A stretch of 64,000 nt of DNA, taken from contig NZ_MDEE01000004.1 in assembly GCF_002939865.1 (NCBI RefSeq), positions 112,257-176,256 on the forward strand, in the 5' to 3' direction. Each line of letters opens with the position of its first letter. The first letter of the stretch is position 1. This DNA is from Xanthomonas dyei. Its GTDB lineage: Bacteria > Pseudomonadota > Gammaproteobacteria > Xanthomonadales > Xanthomonadaceae. Below the pieces are notes generated by a model. It searched no databases and was not told the origin of the DNA. It saw only the letters and a program-made list of their open reading frames with translations. The position numbers and the translations under genes were made by a program. This document shows, piece by piece, positions 19,281 to 28,300 of the stretch.

Positions 19281-19726
19281 CGCAGCAGTCCTTCAGAAGC
19301 GCTGGCGCTTGGACCTCGGTCTGCGCCAACGGTTCCGGCTTGCTGCGGGCGGGTGTTCGCTGCGGTTAAGCCATGGGACCCAGGGACACTGCAGATGGCG
19401 GCTGGTTAGCTCCGGGCCCTGAAAAGCGGCAAAGGGCGCAGGCGTTATCGGCCATGTTGCCTTGGAGCGGCAGTATTGTCGGATTGACCTACCTTGATCC
19501 CGACGTCCTCCGCGCTGGCGTGCGTGCGCTGTTGCCGCTGCGTCTGTTCTGGGCCGGGTTGCCTAGCCGGCCAGTGTGTCGTCCACACGGCAAGGTGCTG
19601 CTGCAGCGCCGCTGGATGGCAGCGAAGGCACCTTCACTAGGCCAGGCGAGAATCTGCAGCGCCCCCGCGCCCTACCTGGATCACCAGCACTCACGCTCGG
19701 CGTGCCCCGCACCCGCAACCACGCGC
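19281..19726. other. Gene-free intergenic region
   Basis: About 446 bases lie between two minus-strand genes. Short open frames exist but lack recognisable motifs or good start signals. I see no hairpin with a T-run, tRNA or repeat. Confidence 0.5.
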
Positions 19727-21598
19727 CTAAATTCCGCGTGCCAGCCGGAAGCCGATGCGCGCACTGGTGGTATCGGAGTCCTGCGATTGCCGCCAGGCCG
19801 CACGCGTCTGCTGCGGCGAATTGGCCCAGCTGCCGCCACGGATCATGCGCTGCCGGCAGCCCGGGTTGAACCACGCCGCGCCGTCGGCCGGTGCACGCCG
19901 ATAGCTGGCGTGCCAGCAATCGGCGACCCATTCGCTCAGGTTGCCGCCCATGTCGTGCAGGCCCCAGGCATTGGCGCGGAAGCTGCCCACCGGTGCCGGC
20001 CCCCAGAACCCGTCGCCGTAGCCGACGAAGCCGTTATTCCAGTGCCGGCCGCTGCGCGAGACGTCGTTGCCGCCGGTGACATTGCCCGCATCGGGCGGTG
20101 GCGAGCCGGCATTGCCCCAGGGATAGCGCCCGGTGGTGCCGGCGCGCACCGCGTACTCGAACTCGGCCTCGCTGGGCACATGGTAATGGCGACCGGTCTG
20201 TTCCGACAGCCACGACGCATACGCTTCGGCATCGCGGACGCTGACGTGCATCACCGGGCTGTTGGGCGCGGCCTGCGCGCCGTTGTAGTCGGATTGCCAG
20301 TCCACGCCGCTGCGGCGGATGAAGTTGCCGCTGCGCTCGTCGTACACCACCGAGTGTCCGCGCCGGGTAGCGCGCGGACGCGCGCCGGTGGCTTCGACGA
20401 ACTGGCGGAACTCGGCGACCGTCACTTCGGTGATCGACAGCGCGAAGCCGCGCGCAAAGCGCACGTAGTGCGCCGGGCGCTCGTTGTCGGATGCCCCCGG
20501 TTCGGCGTCGCCTGCACCCATCTGAAAGGCGCCATGCGGCACCACGATCATCTGCGGCCCACGGCCACCGACCTTGAGCCCATCGGTGAACACCTGCCCG
20601 GGGCGGAAGCTGCCGTAGTGGGTGGCCAATTCCAGGCGACGCCGCAGCTCGCCGGCCATCGGGTCGCCCGGGTCGGCGATGCGCAGCACTTCCGCCAGTT
20701 TCTCGCCGGCCGCCTTGAGCCCGCGCGGCGAGGTCAGATCGTGCAGACCGGCGTCGTGCAAGGCGGCGATCTGCCCGCGTCGCGTGCGCTCGATACGCGC
20801 GCGCGCATCGGCAATGGTCGGCGCGCGCTCGCGCACCTGCCCGGCCATCTGCAACCAGTACCGCGCGCCGATGAAATCGGCAGCGTCGGCGGCGTGTTCG
20901 GCGCGCTCCAGCAGGCCGCTTTCCACTGCGGCCAGGCCCTGGCGCGTGCGTGGGTTGTCGGGGTCCAGTTGCGCGGCATCGCGAAAGTTCGCCAGCGCGC
21001 CATTGCCGTCTTCACCCAGACGGCCACCGCGCAGATCTTCTTCGCCGGCGCGGTTGAAACCGAGCACGCGTTGCGCGGTTTCAACCTCGCTTTGCAGGGC
21101 GCGTACCTTGGGGTCGTTGGGTGCGAGCGCCAAGGCCACGATGGCGAGCTCGCGCGCCTGTTCGAGCGCATCGTCCTGTCGATCGGTCTGCGCAACCAGC
21201 GCCTGCCCGCGTTCGATCAAGCGTGCACGTGCCTGTTCTAGGCCACGCTGGCTGGCCGCATCCTTGCCACCGGCGCGTTGTTCGATCGCAAGATACAGCG
21301 GGATCGCATCGTCCGCATCGCGATACAGGCGATCGTCCTGCAAGGCTTGGTCGGCGCGCTTGCGTGCCTGCGCCAAGGGCTCGTCGCCCAGCTCCACCGC
21401 CGGCGGTTGCCACTGCGCGATCGTCTCGGCGGATTCTTCGCCACCGATGGACACATTCGGTTTGTTCGGCTGCGCGGACGCTGCCGGCTGCCGCGCAGCG
21501 GCCGGCGCCGGTGTCGGCGCGGGGGCACGCGAACAGGCGCACATGCTGAGCGCGACCAGTGCCCACGCTGCCATCCGGTTACCGCACTTGCCCACCAC
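19727..21598 (-). CDS. Lipoprotein with formylglycine-generating-enzyme (SUMF1) domain
   Basis: This 623-residue protein begins with a lipoprotein signal (WALVALSMCAC, Cys near residue 20-22), an Ala/Pro-rich spacer, and a helical, Ala/Arg-rich, TPR-like region (about 75-330). The C-terminal SUMF1/FGE-sulfatase domain (about 350-620) includes GAFQMGAGD, EVTVAEFRQFVEATG, LPSEAEFEYAVRAG-like PSEAEFEYAVRAG, YPWGN, GLHDMGGNLSEWV and RMIRGGSWANSP. True FGE makes formylglycine in sulfatases; many bacterial members lack that activity and bind ligands instead. No sulfatase gene is nearby, so the role is unknown. It is divergent from rnd, with 94 bases between the starts. Confidence 0.85.
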   Translation of the reverse strand: MVGKCGNRMAAWALVALSMCACSRAPAPTPAPAAARQPAASAQPNKPNVSIGGEESAETIAQWQPPAVELGDEPLAQARKRADQALQDDRLYRDADDAIPLYLAIEQRAGGKDAASQRGLEQARARLIERGQALVAQTDRQDDALEQARELAIVALALAPNDPKVRALQSEVETAQRVLGFNRAGEEDLRGGRLGEDGNGALANFRDAAQLDPDNPRTRQGLAAVESGLLERAEHAADAADFIGARYWLQMAGQVRERAPTIADARARIERTRRGQIAALHDAGLHDLTSPRGLKAAGEKLAEVLRIADPGDPMAGELRRRLELATHYGSFRPGQVFTDGLKVGGRGPQMIVVPHGAFQMGAGDAEPGASDNERPAHYVRFARGFALSITEVTVAEFRQFVEATGARPRATRRGHSVVYDERSGNFIRRSGVDWQSDYNGAQAAPNSPVMHVSVRDAEAYASWLSEQTGRHYHVPSEAEFEYAVRAGTTGRYPWGNAGSPPPDAGNVTGGNDVSRSGRHWNNGFVGYGDGFWGPAPVGSFRANAWGLHDMGGNLSEWVADCWHASYRRAPADGAAWFNPGCRQRMIRGGSWANSPQQTRAAWRQSQDSDTTSARIGFRLARGI

Positions 21599-21692
21599 CT
21601 GCTCCTTCCAGTGCTCTGCCGCACGACAGGCGATCGCGACGTTAGGCTATTCTGCGCGTTCTGCGCAAACCCTTGCTGTCGACGGAAATCAC

Positions 21693-22787
21693 GTGCCCCA
21701 TTGGATCACCCACCCCTCCGAGCTGACCGAACGCCTGCAGGCGGCGCGTCCCTCGCGCATCGGCCTGGATACCGAATTCATTCGCGAACGCACCTACTGG
21801 CCGCAACTGGCACTGGTGCAGATGGCCATCGGCGAGGAGATCCTGTTGATCGACCCGCTGATCCCGGGCATGAACGAGGCGCTCAAGGAGTGGTTGACCG
21901 CCACCGACATCGTCAAGGTGATGCATAGCGCCAGCGAAGACCTGGTCACCTTCAAGTGCGCATGCGGCGTGTTGCCGCGCCCGCTGTTCGACACCCAGAT
22001 CGCTGCTGCGCTGGCCGGTGTGGGCGGCGGCATGGGTTACCAGAAGCTGGTGCAGGAAGTGACCGGCACCTTGCTGACCAAGGGCGAGACGCGCTCGGAC
22101 TGGATGCGTCGCCCGCTGTCGGCATCGCAACTGGAATACGCCGCCGACGATGTGCGTTACCTGTTCGCGATTCACGACGAGCTGACCCGTCGCCTCACCG
22201 AACAGGATCGCCTGAGCTGGCTGGCCGAAGACGCCGAGCGCCTGCTTGCCACGGTCGAGCACGATGACGGCGAGCGCTGGCCGCATGTGAGCCTGCGCAC
22301 TGCGCAGTTTCTGGAGCCGGCCGCGCAACGTCGGTTGCTGCGGCTGCTGCGCTGGCGCGATCTGCAGGCGCGTCAGAGCGACCGCCCGCGCAGCTGGATT
22401 CTGGATAACGAACTGGCCAGCCAGCTGGCGCGCTTTCCGCCCGCGGATCTGGATGCCTTGCTGCGCCAGTTCGACAAATTCCCCAAGGCCCCACGCAAGC
22501 TCGCCAACGCGGTATGGGATGCGCTCAACACGCCATTGCCGGACGAAGACACCGCACCGCTGGCGCAAGCCGCCACCGACGGCAACAAGGCCGTGCTCAA
22601 GCGGCTGCAGGATGCGGTGGCCCAGCGCAGCCGCGAGCTCGGCTTGCCGGACGGCCTGCTCGCCTCGCGTCGGCATCTGGAAACCCTGATCGAGCAGCAC
22701 AGCTGGCCTGCCGCACTGGGGCAGTGGCGTCGCGAAATGCTGGAAGCGCAGCTGATGCCGTTGCTGGCCGACCATACGGCGCAGTGA
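21693..22787 (+). CDS. rnd: Ribonuclease D
   Basis: The GTG at 21693 (VPHWITHPSELTERL) gives 364 residues. The DEDD exonuclease motifs are IGLDTEFIRE (Asp-x-Glu, residues 28-30 region), VMHSASEDLVTF, and YAADDVRYLFAIHD. An HRDC domain follows (about 205-285: RWRDLQARQSDRPRSWILDNE), then a second HRDC-like region. RNase D trims tRNA 3' ends. The frame is open far upstream, but that part is antisense to the SUMF1 gene. A strong intrinsic terminator follows. Confidence 0.95.
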   Translation: MPHWITHPSELTERLQAARPSRIGLDTEFIRERTYWPQLALVQMAIGEEILLIDPLIPGMNEALKEWLTATDIVKVMHSASEDLVTFKCACGVLPRPLFDTQIAAALAGVGGGMGYQKLVQEVTGTLLTKGETRSDWMRRPLSASQLEYAADDVRYLFAIHDELTRRLTEQDRLSWLAEDAERLLATVEHDDGERWPHVSLRTAQFLEPAAQRRLLRLLRWRDLQARQSDRPRSWILDNELASQLARFPPADLDALLRQFDKFPKAPRKLANAVWDALNTPLPDEDTAPLAQAATDGNKAVLKRLQDAVAQRSRELGLPDGLLASRRHLETLIEQHSWPAALGQWRREMLEAQLMPLLADHTAQ

Positions 22788-22806
22788 ACCCGGCGTTACG
22801 CAGACG

Positions 22807-22837
22807 ACAGCCCGCAGCGATGCGGGCTTTCTTTTTG
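22807..22837 (+). terminator. Rho-independent terminator of rnd
   Basis: AGCCCGCA and TGCGGGCT form a perfect 8-bp stem around loop GCGA, followed by TTCTTTTT, 20 bases after the rnd stop. Confidence 0.85.
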
Positions 22838-23308
22838 CCAGATGCGGTTTGCTCGAAGCGATGCGCCCGGTCAATCCGGCGCTGCCCAACGCGCCAGAGT
22901 GTGTTGGAAACAGTCCATCCCTACCCACGGGTCCGTGCGCTGGTAGCAGCCACAGACATCACTCTTGCGCGCAGTGCGAGGTCGCTCGCTCCTAGCGTCG
23001 TGGTCCGGTACTGCGGCGCATCGTCTTCGTCGGCAGAATGATGCGGTCATGCTCGCGTGAGCCGGTGCTGCGCTGGTCATCGCTCATCGCCTGCTCCTGC
23101 TATCGTCATGGTCGGATTTGCTAGCCTGCGTGTAAGCTGGGCAGCGCCCGCAACGACAATGCGAAAGCGGCCGAGCAGAGCTTGTGAAAAGGCTGTTCAC
23201 GCCATGTGCAAGCACCTGCACACGCAGCGGTCCCCCCCGGGCCGCATGCCATAATGGCGCGCGCCCCTAGGGCGGCGTCTCCACTCTTTATTCCGAGGCC
23301 ATACCTCT
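22838..23308. other. Gene-free region upstream of the H-NS-family gene
   Basis: About 470 bases with no supported gene. Near the right end, CATAAT at about 23249 could be a -10 for the H-NS-family gene, giving a leader of roughly 50 bases. Nothing else is clear. Confidence 0.45.
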
Positions 23309-23710
23309 GTGAGCAATACCTCTTCGAAACTGGATTCCATCGCGCAAGCCAAAGCCAAGCTGCTGGACGAGCTGCAGAAGCTGGAAGAACAGGAGAAAGC
23401 CGAGCGCGCGAGCGAGGCATCCTCTGCGCATGCCACCATCGTCTCGCTGCTCGAGCAGTTTGCCGGTCACTTCAACACCAAGCAGCGCAACGATATCGCC
23501 GCCTATCTGGGGACTACGTCTGCGCGCAAGGAAGTGGCGAAGAGCGGCCGCAGCGAAGTGAAGCCGAAGTACGAACTGCCGCACACCGGCGATACCTGGT
23601 CCGGCCGCGGCCGGACCCCCAAGGCCTTTGCGGCCTGGGAAGGCTCGGTGTCGTACAAGGAGTGGAAGGCCAAGAATCCGGACCTCAAGTTCCCGCTGGT
23701 GCGCGAGTAA
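23309..23710 (+). CDS. H-NS-family nucleoid protein (XrvA-like)
   Basis: The GTG at 23309 follows GAGG and gives 133 residues, the usual size for Xanthomonas Xrv proteins. The N-terminal half is a Lys/Glu/Ala-rich coiled-coil oligomerisation region (about 5-60). The C-terminal half has the H-NS DNA-binding core TWSGRGRTPKAFAAW (about 96-110), in which the Arg-Gly-Arg loop enters the minor groove of AT-rich DNA. Xanthomonas H-NS-like XrvA regulates virulence genes; assignment to one Xrv paralogue would need alignment. It stands alone, with rnd's terminator upstream and the tRNA gene downstream. Confidence 0.9.
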   Translation: MSNTSSKLDSIAQAKAKLLDELQKLEEQEKAERASEASSAHATIVSLLEQFAGHFNTKQRNDIAAYLGTTSARKEVAKSGRSEVKPKYELPHTGDTWSGRGRTPKAFAAWEGSVSYKEWKAKNPDLKFPLVRE

Positions 23711-23755
23711 TCCTTGCTGGACTGCGCCGGTTAGCGTGGTCCGCTACCGGTCGCC

Positions 23756-23785
23756 TTGGCGAACGGTGCGGCATGTGGTTAGAAT
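23756..23785 (+). promoter_or_regulatory. Promoter of tRNA-Ala
   Basis: TTGGCG (23756-23761) and TAGAAT (23780-23785) are 18 bases apart, and the -10 ends 10 bases before the mature tRNA 5' end. Confidence 0.65.
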
Positions 23786-23795
23786 CGAAGCACGT

Positions 23796-23871
23796 GGGGC
23801 GGTAGCTCAGCTGGGAGAGCGTCGCGTTCGCATCGCGAAGGTCGAGGGTTCGATCCCCTTCCGCTCCACCA
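23796..23871 (+). tRNA. tRNA-Ala (anticodon CGC)
   Basis: A 76-base cloverleaf with encoded CCA. The acceptor stem GGGGCGG/CCGCTCC contains the G3-U70 pair that identifies alanine tRNAs. The D arm is TAGCTCAGCTGGGAGAGC, the anticodon stem TCGCG/CGCGA encloses loop TTCGCAT with anticodon CGC, and the T arm contains GGTTCGATCC. It reads codon GCG, which is abundant in this GC-rich genome. Confidence 0.97.
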
Positions 23872-23885
23872 CCGCATCAAGCGAA

Positions 23886-23922
23886 GAGCCTCGGACGTTC
23901 ACGTCCGGGGCTCTTTCGTTTC
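23886..23922 (+). terminator. Intrinsic terminator of tRNA-Ala
   Basis: GAGCCTCGGACG pairs with CGTCCGGGGCTC (12 bp, one T-G wobble) around loop TTCA, followed by TTTCGTTT, 14 bases after the CCA end. Confidence 0.85.
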
Positions 23923-24024
23923 TGCCGTCGCAAGCGACGCCGCAACACTGAGGTGCGGGCCATGCCGCCGATATCACATCGCGCGCGCTAACGTCCGCCT
24001 CTCCATCACAGCGGACCCTTCGCC

Positions 24025-24201
24025 ATGAGCAACAAACAACGCCAACCCGACAATGCCGGCGACGACGCCAGCGGCGTCTCCGACAGCCAGGACTCGCACA
24101 AGCAGGACGAAGCTGCCAAGCAGCGTCAGGGCCAGGAAGACCTGAAAGTGCATGACGAGCACAGCCGCCGCCCCAAGGGCAATGCCGGCCAGGGCGAATG
24201 A
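24025..24201 (+). CDS. Small hydrophilic hypothetical protein (58 aa)
   Basis: ATG at 24025 to TGA at 24201 encodes 58 residues, starting MSNKQRQPDNAGDDASG and ending GNAGQGE. It is almost devoid of hydrophobic residues and rich in Asp, Gln, Lys, Gly, Ser and His, so it is probably disordered. GCGGACC upstream is a weak Shine-Dalgarno. I recognise no domain; the composition resembles small stress-related hydrophilic proteins, but that is only an impression. It sits between the tRNA-Ala terminator and the GAF-protein gene. Confidence 0.55.
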   Translation: MSNKQRQPDNAGDDASGVSDSQDSHKQDEAAKQRQGQEDLKVHDEHSRRPKGNAGQGE

Positions 24202-24390
24202 CTGCTGGCAGGACTGCCGCGTCGGAGTGGAATCGCCAGCGCTTACCGCCGCCCGCCGATGTGGCAAGATCCTGAAACGTCGGCCGCTGGGGCTGCCGAC
24301 GTTTCATCGGACGGTGTGGCGCACGCAGTGGCAGCGACCACTGACGCAGACACTCGATCGCCTTGATGGCGCTTGTTGCAAAGGCCTTGC

Positions 24391-25476
24391 ATGCAGCTTC
24401 CAGACGCACCCGCGTTGCACCTGATCCACGCGACCTTGTTGCCGGGCGACGTTGGCGCCTTGCTGGGCGCGCGCGCGCCGGCAAATGAAGACGATCGTCT
24501 GGCCACGCTGCACGCTTACCAGCTTCTGGATACGGCGCCCGAGCCGCGGTACGACGCGCTGGCTGCCGATGCCGCCGCGCTGTGCCGCACGCCGATGGCG
24601 TTGATCTCGCTGGTCGACACGCAGCGGCAGTGGTTCAAGTCCAAGATCGGCATGCAGCCGAGCGAGACGCCACGCACGCTGTCGTTCTGCGCGCACGCCA
24701 TCCTTGCGCCCGATCAGCTGATGGAAGTGGCCGATACGCATTTGGATGCGCGCTTCGCCAACAACGCGCTGGTCACCGGCGAGCCGCAGATCCGCTTTTA
24801 CGCCGGCGCCCCGTTGCTGACCTCCGACGGCGTCGCATTGGGCACTTTGTGCGTGCTGGATCGTACGCCGCGGCGGCTGTCCGGTGCCGAGCGCGAGGCG
24901 TTGCGGGCACTGGCGCGGCAAGTCGTGGACACCATCGAATTACGGCGCGCGGCCGAGCTGGTCGAGCTGGATGAATTACGCGACGCGCTCACCGGCCTCT
25001 GGAACCGTGCCGGGCTGGAGCATGGCCTGCAGCAGCTACAAGACACACGCGCCGCGGCGCCGGAAGCGTCGCTGAGCTTCTTGCTGATCGATCTGGATGG
25101 CTTCAAGCGGCACAAGCTGCAATCGGGCGTTGCCGCAGCGGAAGCGACGCTGGCGCAGGCGGCAAGACTGGTCGAGGCGCAGTTGCCGCCCTCCACCATT
25201 GTGGCGCGGCTCGACGGCGGTCGGTTGTGCGTGGCGCTGCCGGCTGCGGTAGCGCCTGCTGCAATGCAGGCTGCCGAAGACATCCGTCAAGCTGTCGAAA
25301 CCGCGCACTGGCCCACCGGAACGCTGACCGTCAGCATCGGGCTGGTCGATGTGCCTGCCAGCGAGACGCTCGACAGCAATACTTTGCTGGCACGTGCACG
25401 GCATGCGCTGCAAGGCGCAATCTGCGACGGACGCAACCGCGTGCAGCGATTCAGCGGCTGGCATCTGCAAGGCTGA
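24391..25476 (+). CDS. GAF domain protein with degenerate GGDEF domain
   Basis: The ATG at 24391 gives 361 residues; a TTG at 24373 is an alternative. The GAF domain (about residues 40-190) begins with RLATLHAYQLLDTAPEPRYDAL and contains QWFKSKIGM, RTLSFCAHAI and GTLCVLDRTPR, typical of GAF modules in signalling proteins. The following GGDEF-like domain (about 205-355) keeps LTGLWNRAGLE and FLLIDLDGFK, but the NDxxGHxxGD helix is lost and the active loop is LDGGRLCV rather than GGDEF. Diguanylate cyclase activity is therefore unlikely. A regulatory or c-di-GMP-independent role is possible. Confidence 0.85.
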   Translation: MQLPDAPALHLIHATLLPGDVGALLGARAPANEDDRLATLHAYQLLDTAPEPRYDALAADAAALCRTPMALISLVDTQRQWFKSKIGMQPSETPRTLSFCAHAILAPDQLMEVADTHLDARFANNALVTGEPQIRFYAGAPLLTSDGVALGTLCVLDRTPRRLSGAEREALRALARQVVDTIELRRAAELVELDELRDALTGLWNRAGLEHGLQQLQDTRAAAPEASLSFLLIDLDGFKRHKLQSGVAAAEATLAQAARLVEAQLPPSTIVARLDGGRLCVALPAAVAPAAMQAAEDIRQAVETAHWPTGTLTVSIGLVDVPASETLDSNTLLARARHALQGAICDGRNRVQRFSGWHLQG

Positions 25477-25819
25477 AATTCGCTCGAGCTGAATTGCTTG
25501 AGCTGTCTTTCTTCGTGCCTTGAGCGACAGTCGTTGCAGTGCCATGCACGTAGGACTGCGGGTAGACGGCGCTGCATAACACGTGCTCAACATTGGTTGA
25601 TGCGCGCCTGCGCAGTTCTGACGCCGAACGCCTTTGCGCTACGTGATTTGCCTTGGGCACTCAGCGGCAGACAACCTACCGCCCGCGCACGCTGCCCGAC
25701 CGACCAACGCGCCCCGCTTACGAATCACCGCGACTCACGACACGCAGTCTGTCTAAGCGCTTGCAGTCGTCTGCACTGTCAATCGACCGGCATCGGCTCG
25801 CCAGAATTCCACGCAGCCG
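25477..25819. other. Gene-free intergenic region
   Basis: About 340 bases between the convergent GAF-GGDEF gene and cheW. No convincing ORF, hairpin with T-run or repeat was seen. Confidence 0.5.
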
Positions 25820-26329
25820 TCAGGCAGCCAGCGCATCGGCGTTGCCGGCAATCTCGTCCACCTGCAGCACCTGTTCCATCTCCAGCAGCACCACGAAGCG
25901 CTCGCCCACCTTGCCCATGCCACGCAGCAGGTCGCGGCGGATATGCGTACCGAACGCAGGCGCCGCTTCGATATCGTCATCGGCCAGTTCGATCACCGCA
26001 TTGACGGCGTCGACCAGCACGCCGATCACCTGTGTGCCCTGCGCCTGCTCGGTGGACAGAATCACGATGCAGCTGCGCTTGTTGATGGCGCTGTCGGCAC
26101 GCCCGAGCCGTGCCTGCAGATCCACCACCGGCACCACCGCGCCGCGCAGATTGATCACGCCGCGCACGCACGCCGGCATCGACGGCACCGGCGTCGGAGT
26201 GCGGTACTGGATGATTTCGCGAATCCCAAGAATGCTGGTGGCAAAGGTTTCGCCGTCCAGTTGAAAGGTGAGGTACTGGGCGGCCGCATCGGCATCGCCC
26301 GGCATGACATCGAAAGTTTGTGCGGTCAT
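25820..26329 (-). CDS. cheW: Chemotaxis coupling protein CheW
   Basis: The start at 26329 (MTAQTFDVM) gives 169 residues, the usual CheW size. It has YLTFQLDGETFATSILGIREII, the conserved VRGVINLRGAVVPVVDL (about residues 60-76), GVLVDAVNAVIEL and a C-terminal VLLEMEQVL. CheW is the cytoplasmic adaptor linking chemoreceptors to CheA. The gene starts 11 bases after the receptor gene stop, so the two are one operon; no cheA is in the window. Confidence 0.95.
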   Translation of the reverse strand: MTAQTFDVMPGDADAAAQYLTFQLDGETFATSILGIREIIQYRTPTPVPSMPACVRGVINLRGAVVPVVDLQARLGRADSAINKRSCIVILSTEQAQGTQVIGVLVDAVNAVIELADDDIEAAPAFGTHIRRDLLRGMGKVGERFVVLLEMEQVLQVDEIAGNADALAA

Positions 26330-26340
26330 CGATCGATCTC

Positions 26341-27999
26341 TCAGAAGCGAGCGAACTGGCCTTCGTCCGGGCCCTCGGACAGCGCGTACGCCGGCGCTAC
26401 AGTGGTGCGCCAACCGCGCGCAGCTGCGGCCCGTACAGGATGCGCGGCCGCCTGCTTGCCGCGCTTGGGCGGCGTGCTTGCAGCGCCCTGACCGCCCAGC
26501 CGGAAGAACGCCATGCTCTGTTGCAGTTGCTCGGCCTGCGTGCTCATTTCTTCGGCGGTGGCGGCCAGTTCCTCGGAGGCGCTGGCGTTTTGCTGGGTGG
26601 TCTGGCTCAACTGCACCACCGCCGAGTTGATCTGGCTCACGCCCGAGGATTGTTCTTCGGACGCGGCGGAAGTTTCCTGCACCAGATCCGAGGTGCGCTT
26701 GATGCTGGGCACGATGGTGTCGAGCAGGCGTCCGGCGCGGTCGGCCAGTTCCACGCTGGAACTGGCCACCTCGCCGATTTCCTGCGCGGCCACCTGGCTG
26801 CGTTCGGCGAGCTTGCGCACTTCGGCCGCCACCACCGCAAATCCCTTGCCATGCTCGCCGGCGCGCGCCGCTTCGATGGCGGCATTGAGCGCGAGCAGAT
26901 TGGTCTGATAGGCGATGTCGTCGATGATGCCGATCTTCTGCGCAATCTGCTTCATCGCCTGGGTGGTGGCCACCACCGCTTCGCCGCCTTCGATGGTTTC
27001 CTTCGCGGCCTGGGTGGCCATGCCGTCGGTGATGCGGGCGTTTTCGGTGTTCTGGCTGATCGATGCGGTCATCTGCTCCAGCGAAGCGCTGGTCTCTTCC
27101 ACGCCGGCCGCCTGTTCGCTGGCGGCCTGCGATAACGACTGCGCGGTGGCGCTGACTTCCTCGGACGCGCTGGCCAGGGTCTCGGCGCTGGTATTCACCT
27201 CGCCCACCACCTGCGACAACTTCTGCACCATGGTGCGCATGGCTTCGAGCAACTGCGCGGTTTCGTCGCGACCGTGCACGTCGATGCGCATGGTCAGATC
27301 GCCTTCCGACAGGCCATTGGCGACTGCAACCGCACGACGGATCGGGCCGGTGACGCTGCGGCTGATCACCACGCCAAGCACACCCCCGAGCAACACGCCG
27401 CCGCAGATGATGGCCATCAGCAATCTGGAACTGCGCGCATGGATCGCGCTGGTTTCGGCGTTGGCCGATGCCGCGCTGCGCTCGCGCAGGCCGCTCAAGT
27501 CGGTCATCAGATTATCGACCTCATCCGAACTTACGCGGACCGCACGCGACAATGCGGCAAGTTCGGGATTGGCGTCGCGCAAGGCCTCGCGGTTGGCGGC
27601 TTCGATAAAGCGCCCGCGCTCGTCCAGATATTTCTGCCACGCACGGTCGAACTGCGCGAGCTTGGTCTTGCCTTCGTCGGTCTGAAAGCTGCCGCGTGCA
27701 CGGGTCATGTGCTCGACCACCTTGGCGGTGTATTTGTCGATGTTCTGCACGTGCGACTGGCGCTCTTCCGCGCTACTGGCCAACATCAGGTTGGCGCGTG
27801 CGCGGCCGGCGTAAATGAGGTTGATATTGGCCTCTTTCACGTTCGATAAACCCAGCAACTCGCGCTCGTACAGCGAGGTCGACAGGTCGCTGATGCGTCC
27901 GGAGTTCGAATAGCCCACCCACCCGATGCACGCGCCGATCGCCGAGACGATCAGAAACGCCACGATCAGCCTGGTTCCGATTTTGAAGTTACCTAACAT
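26341..27999 (-). CDS. Methyl-accepting chemotaxis protein with 4-helix-bundle sensor
   Basis: The start at 27999 ([11 protein letters not shown]) follows AAGAGA and gives 552 residues. Two membrane segments (about 10-30 and 190-212) bracket a helical periplasmic 4HB_MCP-type sensor with [17 protein letters not shown] domain (about 213-265) leads into the signalling coiled coil, whose hairpin tip is [21 protein letters not shown] with [18 protein letters not shown] following. The C-terminal tail is Ala/Pro-rich and lacks a CheR/CheB-tethering pentapeptide. The ligand cannot be inferred. It is transcribed with cheW. Confidence 0.94.
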   Translation of the reverse strand: MLGNFKIGTRLIVAFLIVSAIGACIGWVGYSNSGRISDLSTSLYERELLGLSNVKEANINLIYAGRARANLMLASSAEERQSHVQNIDKYTAKVVEHMTRARGSFQTDEGKTKLAQFDRAWQKYLDERGRFIEAANREALRDANPELAALSRAVRVSSDEVDNLMTDLSGLRERSAASANAETSAIHARSSRLLMAIICGGVLLGGVLGVVISRSVTGPIRRAVAVANGLSEGDLTMRIDVHGRDETAQLLEAMRTMVQKLSQVVGEVNTSAETLASASEEVSATAQSLSQAASEQAAGVEETSASLEQMTASISQNTENARITDGMATQAAKETIEGGEAVVATTQAMKQIAQKIGIIDDIAYQTNLLALNAAIEAARAGEHGKGFAVVAAEVRKLAERSQVAAQEIGEVASSSVELADRAGRLLDTIVPSIKRTSDLVQETSAASEEQSSGVSQINSAVVQLSQTTQQNASASEELAATAEEMSTQAEQLQQSMAFFRLGGQGAASTPPKRGKQAAAHPVRAAAARGWRTTVAPAYALSEGPDEGQFARF

Positions 28000-28300
28000 T
28001 GGGAGTTCTCTTAAGTGATGCGTGGGCTGCATGCATGCAGTGCATGGGCAATCGACGGCGCTGCGCGTGCCGATCGCACGATGCGGACTTGTCTAACCAA
28101 TCGTTAACAGCTATCGGCGGTGGCAAAACACGCTTGATATGTAACCGTCGGTACAGCGCGCATTCATGCAACTGGATCTGCGGTTTTGTGACAGGTCCAG
28201 CGCTCCTGACCTGGGGCATTCGGAAAAACCCTACCCCTGCTCTGCAGGCTGTCCGGGACAGTCCGCAGAGACATCACGTCCGTGCAGCTAGGCTGACGCC
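28000..28300. other. Divergent promoter region between MCP and mpg
   Basis: About 300 bases hold no gene. It must carry promoters for the chemoreceptor operon (minus strand) and mpg (plus strand). I could not find a convincing sigma-28 or sigma-54 site. GCATGCATGC near 28031 is a short palindrome. Confidence 0.45.

Noticed and set aside
23796..24390. tRNA-Ala as an integration site for a genomic island
   Set aside because: No integrase and no repeat of the tRNA 3' end was found; the genes downstream look native.
28000..28300. Sigma-28 promoter for the chemoreceptor
   Set aside because: No TAAA-N15-GCCGATAA-like pair could be found on the minus strand.
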